Positions 1-8,832 of a DNA stretch of 64,000 bases are shown in pieces. Origin of the DNA: Bdellovibrio sp. BCCA (GTDB lineage: Bacteria > Bdellovibrionota > Bdellovibrionia > Bdellovibrionales > Bdellovibrionaceae); the NCBI RefSeq assembly GCF_037996825.1, contig NZ_JBBNAC010000001.1:2294001-2358000 (forward strand), in the 5' to 3' direction. Position 1 is the stretch's first letter, and the number at the start of each line of letters is the position of its first letter. A model generated the notes under the pieces. The model did no database searches and was not told the DNA's origin. It saw nothing but the letters and a program-made list of their open reading frames with translations. A program made the position numbers and the translations under genes.

Positions 1-155
1 TCAAACTCAAGGCCCCCTTCAAGAACTTGCACTTCAGGAAAAGGCAATGAATGAGTTTTTGCATCCTTCCCCAAAAGATACGGCCACACTTCTTTCATTT
101 CAAGCAGTGTGCTTTCTTCATAATCCAACGGGGTCGCGACGAAAAAACGATTCAT
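1..155 (-). CDS. N-terminal part of a THUMP-type RNA methyltransferase (partial)
   Basis: Reading frame that begins at an ATG at 153-155 and runs off the left edge of the window, so only 51 codons are visible. The start reads MNRFFVATPLDYEES and the visible part ends with LEGGLEF. An N-terminal FFATxPxxxEE segment followed by a GG(L/V)xF segment is typical of the ferredoxin-like/THUMP front end of RlmKL-type rRNA methyltransferases, which is the basis for the call. The catalytic Rossmann domain lies outside the window, so the assignment is tentative. It starts 3 bases after the stop of the upstream minus-strand gene (159-1226), so it is probably the last member of that run of genes. Confidence 0.5.
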   Translation of the reverse strand, partial: MNRFFVATPLDYEESTLLEMKEVWPYLLGKDAKTHSLPFPEVQVLEGGLEF

Positions 156-158
156 GAA

Positions 159-1226
159 TTAAAATCTCCAGTAGGCGTCAAACAAAAGATAGTAACCGTC
201 GACTGGAGAAAATTTTAACGACGCAACGTCTGTCGCATTCAAAGAAAAACTCAAATGAAACTTATCCCAGATTTTTAAATACGTCAGATATCCCCCGACA
301 GCTTTCTTTTCAAAGTTATAACTCGGGCCCAGAAGAACGCGGTCCCAGTTGTCGAGGATAAATTCATAACCTGTTTGAAAAGAGCTCGTTCCCAAAGATT
401 TGATCGCCGTAGCATCTTGGGCTTCATCAAAGGTAAAAAGGGCGACCGTTAAAAGGGTGTGAGACACAACACTCTCAGAAGAAATCGAATCCCAATGCAC
501 GTTCAGATTGAGGGTTGAGCCTGTTTGATTGGGAATTTTAGCGTAAGTTAAACCCGCGGCAAAAACATTCGAATACGACTCGTACACTTGCATTTTTGCA
601 GAGGCATTCATGGCTCCCAAAAAATCAGCTGGAACAACGGTTCCCACTGTCAGCCACTTTTTTAGTCCATAGTTTACTTGGCCGAACCAAGTGATCATGT
701 ATTCGCCTTGCCACAATGTTTGCGCCGTTTCACCGACCGCAACACCTTGGGTGAAAAGAGGCTTGTACTTTGAAGAAATATTTTTTCCCGACTGAGTGAC
801 AATCAGATCTGTCGTGCCCTTGTATTTTTCATTCTCCGAACTTAAATCCAAGTGCATCAACTGATCACCGACTTGGATAAAGTTTAAACGCGATTGACGA
901 AGCAGCTCTGCCGTCAGTTCATAAGTGCCGTCTTGCTTATTCTCAATACCCGTAACTTCCACAAACCCGATAATGCCAGCCGCCGGAGTTTGCGATTCAA
1001 GCGCAATGATCTCTCCGATGTACCAGTCACTGAAAGTGCTGATCGCCTTCAGTGTTTTATTGTCGATGATAGATTGAACGCGGGCACGGGATTCCGGATG
1101 AATAGCGCGGGCGTCTTCTGCTGCGGGCTCACGCACAATGATAGGAACTTCGTCGTCCATAGAGGACGCCCAAGTAAAGCCAGAGCCTAGAGTCAGCAAT
1201 GCAGATAAAAAGAGCCTTAAAGTCAT
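159..1226 (-). CDS. Exported protein, probable outer-membrane beta-barrel
   Basis: 355 residues. A cleavable signal peptide is visible (MTLRLFLSALLTLGSGFTWA, Ala at the end). The mature part starts acidic (SMDDEVP), followed by a region of about 100 residues and then alternating hydrophobic/polar strands. The protein ends in YWRF, and a C-terminal Phe after an amphipathic strand is the usual outer-membrane insertion signal. I recognise no named family. The gene sits 16 bases downstream of the EF-hand lipoprotein gene on the same strand and just upstream of the methyltransferase fragment, so it is likely co-transcribed with the barrel/lipoprotein module. The second copy of that module (33.9-38.5 kb) lacks an equivalent of this gene. 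Function unknown. Confidence 0.7.
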   Translation of the reverse strand: MTLRLFLSALLTLGSGFTWASSMDDEVPIIVREPAAEDARAIHPESRARVQSIIDNKTLKAISTFSDWYIGEIIALESQTPAAGIIGFVEVTGIENKQDGTYELTAELLRQSRLNFIQVGDQLMHLDLSSENEKYKGTTDLIVTQSGKNISSKYKPLFTQGVAVGETAQTLWQGEYMITWFGQVNYGLKKWLTVGTVVPADFLGAMNASAKMQVYESYSNVFAAGLTYAKIPNQTGSTLNLNVHWDSISSESVVSHTLLTVALFTFDEAQDATAIKSLGTSSFQTGYEFILDNWDRVLLGPSYNFEKKAVGGYLTYLKIWDKFHLSFSLNATDVASLKFSPVDGYYLLFDAYWRF

Positions 1227-1242
1227 TAAGGCTCACGGTATC

Positions 1243-3543
1243 TTAGTTTTTGGCCTTATTCAATTGATCCTTCAGCGTTCCAAACAAGCGCACAATTTCC
1301 ATGCGTGTGGCTTCGCCGACACCCCACATTTTGCTGAACTGGAATCCAGCGAGGTCTGCCGCCCCTGGGATGCCACCTTTGAACACTAAATAGGCAAATC
1401 CTTCTTTTAACAAAGTCTCGGATTTCGTATCAGTGACAGTTCTAAAGAATGGAATAAAGCGCGGCGACGCTCCATAAACTTCGTCCAAGGACAGACGCTG
1501 GTTTTTATCCTGGTCATACATCACCACAACACCCTCGATATAGTGCAGGATTGTCACCATCGTGCGGATGTTCGCTGTTTCCACATAGCCGACTTTTTGA
1601 TTCACGGCGACGGATGCGACCGACAAATAATTGTAAAACTGATCCCACTCCGCGGCACTCAAAGATTTCACATACTGCACAAGACCGGGGAGGTTATTAA
1701 AATACACGCCGATGTGTTTTCGAAGCTGGTCTTTAAAACAGCTTTCTTTGAAAAACGGCTTATCAAAGACGTCTTTTTCGGAAATCGCACATTGAGCGGC
1801 GATCATGTGATCACTCACCGCCTCAGATGTCGAAAGACCCGCGGCGAACAACGTGCTCACAAATTCATAAGTTTCTTTCTGATCCATCAGATCATTGCCA
1901 TTTCCGCTGAACGTAAAGAAATTGGCTTCAAGGAAACTGCGTCCTCCGGAATTGGCAGAGCGAGGATCAAAGGCTTTTAAATCCAGACCCAGCTCTTGGA
2001 AATCATCATACCAGCTGATAAGCCCAGCCTTTGTCATTCCCGCTTCACTCAAACGACCTTTGGTTTTTTCCCCGTACCCAACAAGCAACATGCGCGAGAG
2101 GGCTCGCATAAGGTTGGCCTTCATCAACGAAGCCCAGGTTTGTTTTGCTGCGGGACTTTTTTGATCAATCAACAAACGGCCTTCTTTATTGAAGCTCACT
2201 GGCATTGGGTTCTTTAAAAGCTCTCCGTAATCAGCCCAGGCATTTTCCAAAGCTCTTTGTTCGAAAGCGTCTTCCGTGAGTCCTTTTTCAATAACAAAAG
2301 ATTTATTAAATTTATTATAGGCAGCCAAAAGCTCTTGCGGAGTGATTCCTCCGTCAGAATCCGCCATCGGAATGCTGTCGATAAAACTTTGCTGCAAGCG
2401 CCAGATATTAAATTCGCCGATCAATGTCGTGAGATGTTTTTTCTCTAACCCCAAAAGCGAACGCGGATCTGATTTTTTATCTGGATCTAAGATTTTAATC
2501 AACACCGCACGATACGTTTTCTTCATCGACTTCGGACGAATGGACATCGTCAACTTGGGAAGAGCCTGATCAATCAAATTATCGATATCTTCCACAGGAA
2601 TACGCCCGAGCGTTTTCATTTGATGCGAGTTCATAAGAAGCCTCACACCCTGGTATAAAAACTGGCTCGCCTGACGGAGTTTTCCCGAATCTTCAAAATG
2701 AAGATCGCTTAATGAGTAGTGATATTTCAACGCCAACTCATAAAGGTCAATCAAGGTATCAAGACTTTCGCTCCATTGTTTTAAATCCACAAAGTGAGCA
2801 CGCTCACCCATTAAAACATTCTTAACCCCTTCAACCACAGGGATCCATTCACCATAAAGATCATAGGGTGCAAAAGGCTCATTACCGCGGATGAATTCTG
2901 AAAATCCAGAGAGAGCTCTTTTGACATCGTCAAAACTGTATTCTGATTTTACGATCTGCGTATTCACCAACAATCGCTGCAGACTTGTGCGCAATTGACT
3001 CGTGGCAGACGTGATCTTTTCCCACTCGGCACTTTTTTGGCTGGTTTGATTTAAGAGAATCTTTACGTGCGGAGCCAATTGAACAGCTTCGTCGCGCACA
3101 ATATTCAAAATATCAATCAACCGGACTATTTCGTCTTTCGTAATATAAAGAGTGGATCCGCCAAGAAGAGCTTTTTTAATTTTCATCAACTCAGCTGCAA
3201 ATTCCGGCGACACGTTATTCTTTTTTAAGAAGTATTTTCCAAAGAACTTACGCATTTCCTCGACAGTGTAACCGTTTTCAACGGAACCAAAGGTGCGTTT
3301 ATTAAAATACTTCAGCGCATCGGTCATACAATCAAAACCGTCGCGCACGTCTTTTTCAACAGCATCACCGACAGAATACTTCTGCAACTGATTCGGAATA
3401 TCTTTAAGGCACGCAAAGCGGGCATCTGAAAACTCGATCACTTCTGGCTCGGCTTTTTTGCCATTTAAAAATTCACTGCAACCCGCAGAGGAAAGAGCCA
3501 GAACCGCCGCTAAGGCGATGTTGATTTTAGTTTTAGAAAACAT
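1243..3543 (-). CDS. EF-hand-containing lipoprotein, module copy A
   Basis: 766 residues. The N-terminus has a lipoprotein signal with the lipobox SSAGC (Cys at about 22), so the mature protein is probably anchored in a membrane. A canonical EF-hand loop, DQDKNQRLSLDE, lies near residue 690, and a shorter DxDGG segment (DSDGGITPQEL) lies near residue 395. At least one KxxLxGG(S)xxxIxxxE repeat is visible (KKALLGGSTLYITKDE). It is clearly homologous over the N-terminal 140 residues and the C-terminal EF-hand region to the 1028-residue protein at 33941-37027, but it lacks that protein's internal duplication. The ATG overlaps the last 11 bases of the upstream barrel gene, and an AGGAG Shine-Dalgarno lies inside that gene. 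Role unknown; calcium binding is inferred from the EF-hand. Confidence 0.8.
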   Translation of the reverse strand: MFSKTKINIALAAVLALSSAGCSEFLNGKKAEPEVIEFSDARFACLKDIPNQLQKYSVGDAVEKDVRDGFDCMTDALKYFNKRTFGSVENGYTVEEMRKFFGKYFLKKNNVSPEFAAELMKIKKALLGGSTLYITKDEIVRLIDILNIVRDEAVQLAPHVKILLNQTSQKSAEWEKITSATSQLRTSLQRLLVNTQIVKSEYSFDDVKRALSGFSEFIRGNEPFAPYDLYGEWIPVVEGVKNVLMGERAHFVDLKQWSESLDTLIDLYELALKYHYSLSDLHFEDSGKLRQASQFLYQGVRLLMNSHQMKTLGRIPVEDIDNLIDQALPKLTMSIRPKSMKKTYRAVLIKILDPDKKSDPRSLLGLEKKHLTTLIGEFNIWRLQQSFIDSIPMADSDGGITPQELLAAYNKFNKSFVIEKGLTEDAFEQRALENAWADYGELLKNPMPVSFNKEGRLLIDQKSPAAKQTWASLMKANLMRALSRMLLVGYGEKTKGRLSEAGMTKAGLISWYDDFQELGLDLKAFDPRSANSGGRSFLEANFFTFSGNGNDLMDQKETYEFVSTLFAAGLSTSEAVSDHMIAAQCAISEKDVFDKPFFKESCFKDQLRKHIGVYFNNLPGLVQYVKSLSAAEWDQFYNYLSVASVAVNQKVGYVETANIRTMVTILHYIEGVVVMYDQDKNQRLSLDEVYGASPRFIPFFRTVTDTKSETLLKEGFAYLVFKGGIPGAADLAGFQFSKMWGVGEATRMEIVRLFGTLKDQLNKAKN

Positions 3544-4885
3544 ACGCGGCTCCTACCATCAAACGATCATTATTCTCGAACTGCGCAATTTCATTTTGAT
3601 TATCCGCCGTTAACGGACCGGCCTTCACGATTTGCATTTCACCGATCACGGACCACAAGCCCGAGATGCGGAATCGCGTGCTTAGACGAATCAGATCAAA
3701 TGAGTTTTTATCAGAATGTGTATAACTGAGCTTTCCAATCAAACGGCGATTTTTTCTAAACGGATAATTCGTTAAAAGAGAAATCTGTTGCGCCTGCTTA
3801 TAAGGATAGCGGCTCATCAAAGCAGCGCGATTCGGATTAGCAAGTTCCCCTTCTTCTTTTACGTTTCCACCAAACACATCCAAATGCTGAACGCTTACAC
3901 CCCAACGACCGTTATTCCATTCCACAAAGGGGCTGACTAAGAAGGCGTCTTCAAAAACCGGATGTGTCCACTGCTCTTCAAAAATATCATCTTTATTCGG
4001 ACGATCTAAAGTACCACTGACTCCGAAACGCACTTGATCCATTTTATAGCTGACGTCTCCGCCTAAAAGCGAATGATAGAAAACTTGCGGCTGTAAATTC
4101 ACAGCCCCTTTGAGCTGTCCGATATCGAGTTTTCCCTCGTATCCGATCGCCAACTGATTAGCCGGTTTATACGCATAACTAAGCTGTGCACGGAAGGCTT
4201 GAGGATCGCCAAAGGAAAGCTTCATACCAAACGAGTTTTGTAAAACGATTTGCGATTCATTGGGTTTCTCAAATTTATAATCAATCGCTGTCGCCTCACT
4301 CCAAATACGAATGCTTTCTGGAGGACGGCGGAACCACGGATTTCCTTTTACGAAACTTCCATTTTCAATCTCAAAACTGGGTCCCTGATCCGGAAGATAT
4401 AAGGGAGAAGCAAAGAGCATCAAAGTGTAATAAGGCTTATCGATTTGCCAGAAAAGACCGGTCAAGCCCTGGCGTTCGGGAGCAAGAGGATTCCACTTAA
4501 AGAGCGGCTCCCACACACCCAAATCCCAGCGAGCATCGAGTTCATTCCACAACATGCGCTTCCGGCCAAAATAAAAAGTTTCATTCTCATTTTGACGGCT
4601 CTGAATATAGGCTTCTGCGAAATTGAGATAATTCAGAAGTGGCGCGCCCATAGCGACACCGCCCGATATATCCACTTTCCACGTCTCATCCGTAAAAGGA
4701 TCGGTTTTAAGCTGAGCACCTACAAATTGATAATTGGTTTTTTGCGTAGCTTCAAAGGTCGGGCTGATAAAGGAGTCCGAAAAAAGTCGCATCTCAGTCT
4801 GCACCTGAGACCAAGCAAAATAAGGTGCCAACAGCACAAAAGCTGCCGCCATCAAAGATGAGAAAAAGCGACGGACGAAAGGCAT
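3533..4885 (-). CDS. Outer-membrane beta-barrel protein, module copy A
   Basis: 450 residues from the ATG at 4883-4885, chosen because AGGAGG lies just upstream and the product then opens with a good signal peptide (MPFVRRFF...APYFAWSQ). A TTG start 30 bases further upstream is possible. The mature protein is rich in amphipathic strands and ends in GAAYVF, with C-terminal Phe as in outer-membrane barrels. It is a clear paralogue of 37017-38453: both contain GRK(R/K)xxWxE(L/M)DxRWxLGxW and a PExQGLTGLF motif. The stop codon lies inside the start of the EF-hand lipoprotein gene (overlap TTAGAAAACAT on the plus strand). Probably the first gene of a minus-strand operon, divergent from the LPS glycosyltransferase genes. 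Transport or adhesion function unknown. Confidence 0.78.
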   Translation of the reverse strand: MPFVRRFFSSLMAAAFVLLAPYFAWSQVQTEMRLFSDSFISPTFEATQKTNYQFVGAQLKTDPFTDETWKVDISGGVAMGAPLLNYLNFAEAYIQSRQNENETFYFGRKRMLWNELDARWDLGVWEPLFKWNPLAPERQGLTGLFWQIDKPYYTLMLFASPLYLPDQGPSFEIENGSFVKGNPWFRRPPESIRIWSEATAIDYKFEKPNESQIVLQNSFGMKLSFGDPQAFRAQLSYAYKPANQLAIGYEGKLDIGQLKGAVNLQPQVFYHSLLGGDVSYKMDQVRFGVSGTLDRPNKDDIFEEQWTHPVFEDAFLVSPFVEWNNGRWGVSVQHLDVFGGNVKEEGELANPNRAALMSRYPYKQAQQISLLTNYPFRKNRRLIGKLSYTHSDKNSFDLIRLSTRFRISGLWSVIGEMQIVKAGPLTADNQNEIAQFENNDRLMVGAAYVF

Positions 4886-5008
4886 AGGCCTCCTATTCAG
4901 ACGCTTATAGATCAAAGCCCGTGCCCCCTTGAGGGCGACTTTACGAACAATCCTATTAAAAACTTTTAAACAAGTGACCTTTTTCGGCGTCTTTGCTAGG
5001 CTTGCTCC

Positions 5009-6043
5009 ATGAACGCCAAAACTGCCAAATTTTTAATCATCCGCTTCTCCGCCTTCGGAGATGTCGTTCAGACTTTGAGCGTTCCTTCGGCTATCAAACA
5101 AACCTATCCTGCGGCAGAAATTCACTGGGTCACACGCAAAGACATGGCACCGCTACTGAAAGGTCATCCGAATATTGATCGCGTGTGGGAGTTTGATCGC
5201 AAAGCCGGCCTTGGTGGATTGATAAATCTCACTATGCAAATGCGTCGCGAGAATTTCACGCATATCTACGATGCTCACAACAACATGCGCTCACGTGTGA
5301 TTTCGTGGGTCTTAAGACCTTTGGGTTTTTTAGGAATCGGCGCGCACTTTATTCGTCGCTCGATCCGTCGTTGGAAAAGATTTTTACTTTTCCGTTTTCG
5401 CATCAACACTTTTGAAATGCCGTTCTCGGGTCAGCGCGATTTGCTAGAGCCCCTTCGTCCTTGGGGTGTCTCCAAAACTCCTCCGGCAGCTCCGCAGCTT
5501 TTTTTAAGTGAAGAGAGCTACAAAAAAGCGCAAGAGATTTTACAAGACTACAACGGCTGTGTGGCTTTAGCTCCGTCGGCAGCGCATTTTCTAAAACGCT
5601 GGCCCAAAGAGTATTGGAAAGAATTGATTCTTCTTTGCCCCAACCAAAAATTTGTCCTTCTCGGCGGTCCAGAAGATTCGTTCATTGAAGACATTCGCGA
5701 TGTCGCTCCGGAGCGCGTGATGAATCTTGCGGGAAAATGCTCTTTACCTGTGAGTGCCGGAGTGGTTGCACAATCAGCAACTTTGATCACTAACGATACG
5801 TGGCTTTTGCATGCGGCGGAACAATTAGGAAAAAAGGCGATTGCCTTGATGGGTCCTGCGCCTTTTGGCTTTCCTTCACGTTCTTCGACGAAAATTATGG
5901 AAATCGAACTGCCTTGTCGTCCGTGCAGCAAACATGGACAAGGTCCGTGCGTAAACAAAGAAAAATTCCATCAGTGCCTTGTCGATATCACACCAAAACA
6001 AATCGCCACAGAGCTTAAAAACATCCTGGATCGTCAACCATGA
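5009..6043 (+). CDS. Glycosyltransferase family 9 (heptosyltransferase-like)
   Basis: 344 residues with the two-Rossmann GT-B layout of ADP-heptose:LPS heptosyltransferases. The N-terminal motif FLIIRFSAFGDVVQT matches the family's IRxSxxGDVV opening. The C-terminal donor-site region has LAPSAA...KRWP (about residue 187) and LITNDTWLLHAAEQLGKK (about 257). The usual NDSGPMH is NDTWLLH here, a deviation at the donor site. A Cys-rich PCRPCSKHGQGPC segment near residue 300 matches the Cys motif of many GT9 proteins. Cytoplasmic, acting at the inner face of the inner membrane on LPS core. It overlaps the following Kdo-transferase-like gene by ATGA, so the two are translationally coupled. The exact sugar donor and acceptor cannot be read from sequence. 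Confidence 0.85.
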   Translation: MNAKTAKFLIIRFSAFGDVVQTLSVPSAIKQTYPAAEIHWVTRKDMAPLLKGHPNIDRVWEFDRKAGLGGLINLTMQMRRENFTHIYDAHNNMRSRVISWVLRPLGFLGIGAHFIRRSIRRWKRFLLFRFRINTFEMPFSGQRDLLEPLRPWGVSKTPPAAPQLFLSEESYKKAQEILQDYNGCVALAPSAAHFLKRWPKEYWKELILLCPNQKFVLLGGPEDSFIEDIRDVAPERVMNLAGKCSLPVSAGVVAQSATLITNDTWLLHAAEQLGKKAIALMGPAPFGFPSRSSTKIMEIELPCRPCSKHGQGPCVNKEKFHQCLVDITPKQIATELKNILDRQP

Positions 6044-7332
6044 GCATTCTTGTTTTTTATTTCTATAAATTCGTGATCGTTCCGCTAGCCTATTTTCTTT
6101 TGCAGCTTTGCCGTCCCTTTTTAAACGGCAAATTGCGCGAAATGATCGAAGACAAAAATCAAGGCTTTTACCATATCAAAAAAGCTCACAGCGAAAATGA
6201 AATCGCCTTGGCTCGTCCTTTTTGGATTCATGCGGCCAGCGGAGAAATTGAATACGCGCGCCCTGTGATTCGCGAACTAAAAAAACAACATCCTGATATT
6301 CCCATTCTGGTGACGTACTCTTCACCGTCAGCAAAAAAGATTTTAACAGGTCTTCATGAAGTCGATGTGTGGGCTGCCCTTCCTTGGGATTTAGATTTTT
6401 TAGTTGCGAAATTTATTAAGAAATGGAATCCCCGCATTCTTTTATTTTCCCGCACGGATGTGTGGCCGGTTTTAGCTTCTGTCGCCAAAAAACAGAATCT
6501 TCCGACAGCTTTGTTTTCAGCGACTTTTGCTGACAATTCATCTCGTCTGAAAGGGATCACTCGTTACTTGACCCGCTTTGCTTTAAGTCATCTTTCAGAG
6601 ATCCACTGCGTGTCGGCAGAAGACATTCAGAATCTTGAATCCTTGCATTTAAAAGTTCCGATTATGGCTAGCGGTGACACGCGCTTTGATCAAGTCTTTC
6701 ACCGTCTTGAAAATCCGAAGGCTCTTAAAAGTGAATTGATCCCCAGCCCTGAGGATTTTATTTTTATTGCGGGTTCCACGTGGCCTGAAGATGAAGCCGT
6801 TCTTTTACCGGCTCTGGAAAAACTAAAGATCATTCATATGCAGGTGATCATTGCACCTCATGAAACAACGCCTGAACACCTGGACAGCCTTGAAAAGAAA
6901 ATGCACGATTTGGGCTTGAGATTTGTTAGATACTCGCAAGCGCAAGTATGGCCTGCGGGTTCTATTTTGATTGTGGATCAAGTCGGAATTTTGGCGGAGC
7001 TTTACACTTGGGCCGATATCGCCTTTGTCGGCGGTTCTTTTAAAAAACAAGTGCACAGTGTGATGGAAGCCCTCGCGGCGGGTTTACCTGTGCTGGTAGG
7101 CCCTTTTCATCGCAACAACCGTGAAGCTTTGTTTTACCAAAAGAAGAATTTTTCTTCGGGCATGATCGTTCAAGTGGTGCATTCGGCTGAAGACATCGCA
7201 GTTCTTTTACAGCGAATGAAAAAGCATCAGGAACAGATTCCGCACATCAAAGAAGAGATTCGCGCGGAAATCGGCAAAAACCGCAATTCCACATTGCGCG
7301 TACTTTCTTCGATTGAAAAAGTTTTGCAATAA
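6040..7332 (+). CDS. waaA: 3-deoxy-D-manno-octulosonic acid (Kdo) transferase-like, GT30
   Basis: 430 residues, the usual length of WaaA/KdtA, with a hydrophobic N-terminal anchor (about residues 3-25). The family's first catalytic block is present as HAASGEIEYARP (about residue 64, with the catalytic-base Glu). The C-terminal donor-binding block is present as GGSFKKQVHSVMEALAAGLPV (about 331-350), where the family normally has GGHN; here only the His and Glu are kept. The second conserved family motif, normally ETE(L/I)WPN, reads SRTDVWP near residue 137, so it is altered. Predicted role is adding Kdo to lipid A or its precursor at the inner membrane. The divergent motifs leave room for a different sugar or a specialised paralogue. 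Translationally coupled to the GT9 gene. Confidence 0.8.
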   Translation: MSILVFYFYKFVIVPLAYFLLQLCRPFLNGKLREMIEDKNQGFYHIKKAHSENEIALARPFWIHAASGEIEYARPVIRELKKQHPDIPILVTYSSPSAKKILTGLHEVDVWAALPWDLDFLVAKFIKKWNPRILLFSRTDVWPVLASVAKKQNLPTALFSATFADNSSRLKGITRYLTRFALSHLSEIHCVSAEDIQNLESLHLKVPIMASGDTRFDQVFHRLENPKALKSELIPSPEDFIFIAGSTWPEDEAVLLPALEKLKIIHMQVIIAPHETTPEHLDSLEKKMHDLGLRFVRYSQAQVWPAGSILIVDQVGILAELYTWADIAFVGGSFKKQVHSVMEALAAGLPVLVGPFHRNNREALFYQKKNFSSGMIVQVVHSAEDIAVLLQRMKKHQEQIPHIKEEIRAEIGKNRNSTLRVLSSIEKVLQ

Positions 7333-8067
7333 TTAAAGATTGCGAATGACGTATTCATCAACGATTTTGGAGAAATTTATTTTCTCTGCGGCATCGTTGA
7401 GAATTCGGATTTTTTCCTTATTGTGCTCATTGAAAGAAAAAAACAGCGATTTTGTTTCAATGATTTTCGGATTGATCTCCAAGACCCCTGCGTATTTTGT
7501 AGAGTTGTTTTTTAAGTAGTACTGCGCCACTCTGTAGTCGATAAGAACACCGTCAACAAGGCCCTCGACCAGTTTTTCAATAGTCGCCGTTTCACTTAAA
7601 AGCGGCATCACTTTGATCATTTTTTTCTGAACCAGATGATTGAACTCTTCGGTGTTGCCATACCCTTGAGTCACCGCAAAAGTTTTTCCTTTAAGATCTT
7701 TCAACTCTTTCCACTTCAAAGGTTTGTCTTTTCTTTGCAAAAACACGACTGGCGATGTGAACAAAGCCTCAGAAGAATAAAATCCCGGCAAAACTTCTTC
7801 TTTCCATGCCGGGTAATACCCTACATAAGAAGGCTTTCCTCCGTTTTTTTGAGCCTGCACCCACGGAGAAAAAACAAACTCAATCGTGATCCCTTTTTTG
7901 CTGAGAACTTTGCGAATGGCATCTGCGGCGGCTCCGTTTTGGGGGCACGAAGAGCAAATATACGGAGGCCAATCCAAGGTCGCCACCACCCATGTTTCCG
8001 CAAGCGCCGTTCCTCCAGTGAACGAGATGACTAAAGAAATTAAAAAAGAAAACGGTTTACGAAACAT
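7333..8067 (-). CDS. Periplasmic solute-binding protein, family 3-like
   Basis: 244 residues from the ATG at 8065-8067. The frame stays open for 100 codons upstream, but only this start gives a signal peptide (MFRKPFSFLISLVISFTGGT, then ALAET). The mature protein has the two-lobed bacterial extracellular solute-binding protein family 3 pattern: an opening WVVATLDWPPYIC, a DLKGKTFAVTQGYG hinge segment and a DGVLIDYRVAQYYL segment. Two Cys in CSSCP near the N-terminus may form a disulfide. No permease or ATPase gene lies nearby, so it may serve a distant transporter or a receptor. Its stop codon abuts the stop of the converging waaA-like gene. Ligand unknown; amino-acid-like ligands are common in the family. 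Confidence 0.75.
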   Translation of the reverse strand: MFRKPFSFLISLVISFTGGTALAETWVVATLDWPPYICSSCPQNGAAADAIRKVLSKKGITIEFVFSPWVQAQKNGGKPSYVGYYPAWKEEVLPGFYSSEALFTSPVVFLQRKDKPLKWKELKDLKGKTFAVTQGYGNTEEFNHLVQKKMIKVMPLLSETATIEKLVEGLVDGVLIDYRVAQYYLKNNSTKYAGVLEINPKIIETKSLFFSFNEHNKEKIRILNDAAEKINFSKIVDEYVIRNL

Positions 8068-8217
8068 AGTCTCTATTCTCAAGGAGGAACGGAACCAATG
8101 CAAGTTACAAGACTTTGATGTTTCCCGGTGGCCAATATCGTCACTGCTTTTAAAAACTTTTCGTTCCCAATTGTTCCACCGCCTCCATCTGTTCTTTTCT
8201 GATATCTTGAGCGAATT

Positions 8218-8679
8218 ATGAAACGTTGGATCTTGATACTCAGCCTTATTTCTTCTCATGCCTTGGCGGATTCTCTTTGCTATCAAAGTGAGGGAAATCC
8301 ACGTACTGGAAAAGCCTTTGCAACCGATCAAGATTATCAAGAAGAGCTGTCGCGCTGGCGATCCCACGCTCCTGGGACCCCTAATCCCTTTTCTCTTTTA
8401 AAAGCTTACAATGTCTATTCCTCAGAGAAAGACTTCGCGAACTCGATGAAATCAGACAAACGCGCTCACTGCTATATGGGCTGTCGAATCTCCCAAACCA
8501 CGAACTATAAAACGGCGGATTACGTCGGATGGCTTAAGGAAGAACGCGATTTAAAAGACTGCAAACGCAGCACTCACTATGACGAAGAGGACTACGTTGC
8601 CACTCTCCGTGGAGCAACGTTTGGTGAGTCCCAGAAAGACGCCAAAGGCTGCCTTCAAGCTTGCAAGCAAGTCTACTAA
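8218..8679 (+). CDS. Small Cys-rich exported protein
   Basis: 153 residues with a signal peptide (MKRWILILSLISSHALA). The mature protein has six Cys, including CYMGC and CLQAC pairs. The core reads DKRAHCYMGCRIS, then ADYVGWLKEERDLKDC, then ATLRGATFGE. This spacing (a His-Cys-x3-Cys block, a GxxKExxD block and a final G-rich block) recalls small C-terminal domains found in some RHS and other polymorphic-toxin-like proteins, but I cannot name the family. It stands alone between a divergent solute-binding protein gene and a barrel gene. Probably a periplasmic or secreted protein stabilised by disulfides. Function unknown. Confidence 0.65.
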   Translation: MKRWILILSLISSHALADSLCYQSEGNPRTGKAFATDQDYQEELSRWRSHAPGTPNPFSLLKAYNVYSSEKDFANSMKSDKRAHCYMGCRISQTTNYKTADYVGWLKEERDLKDCKRSTHYDEEDYVATLRGATFGESQKDAKGCLQACKQVY

Positions 8680-8832
8680 AGACCCGAGACCTCTTCATAT
8701 GCGATTCCAACCTGGGCGACAAAAAACGTCAGGTGTATAAAGGTGCCCATACCAAACCTTCTATTTTTGAAATGAAACTCCAACTCCTCAGCATGAAACT
8801 TGAAATGGTCACTGTAGGAATACGGGGTTGGA

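Noticed and set aside
7333-8367. The 100 codons upstream of the solute-binding protein start as part of the gene
   Set aside because: They lack a ribosome binding site, would bury the signal peptide inside the protein and run through the 5' end of the divergent gene at 8218.
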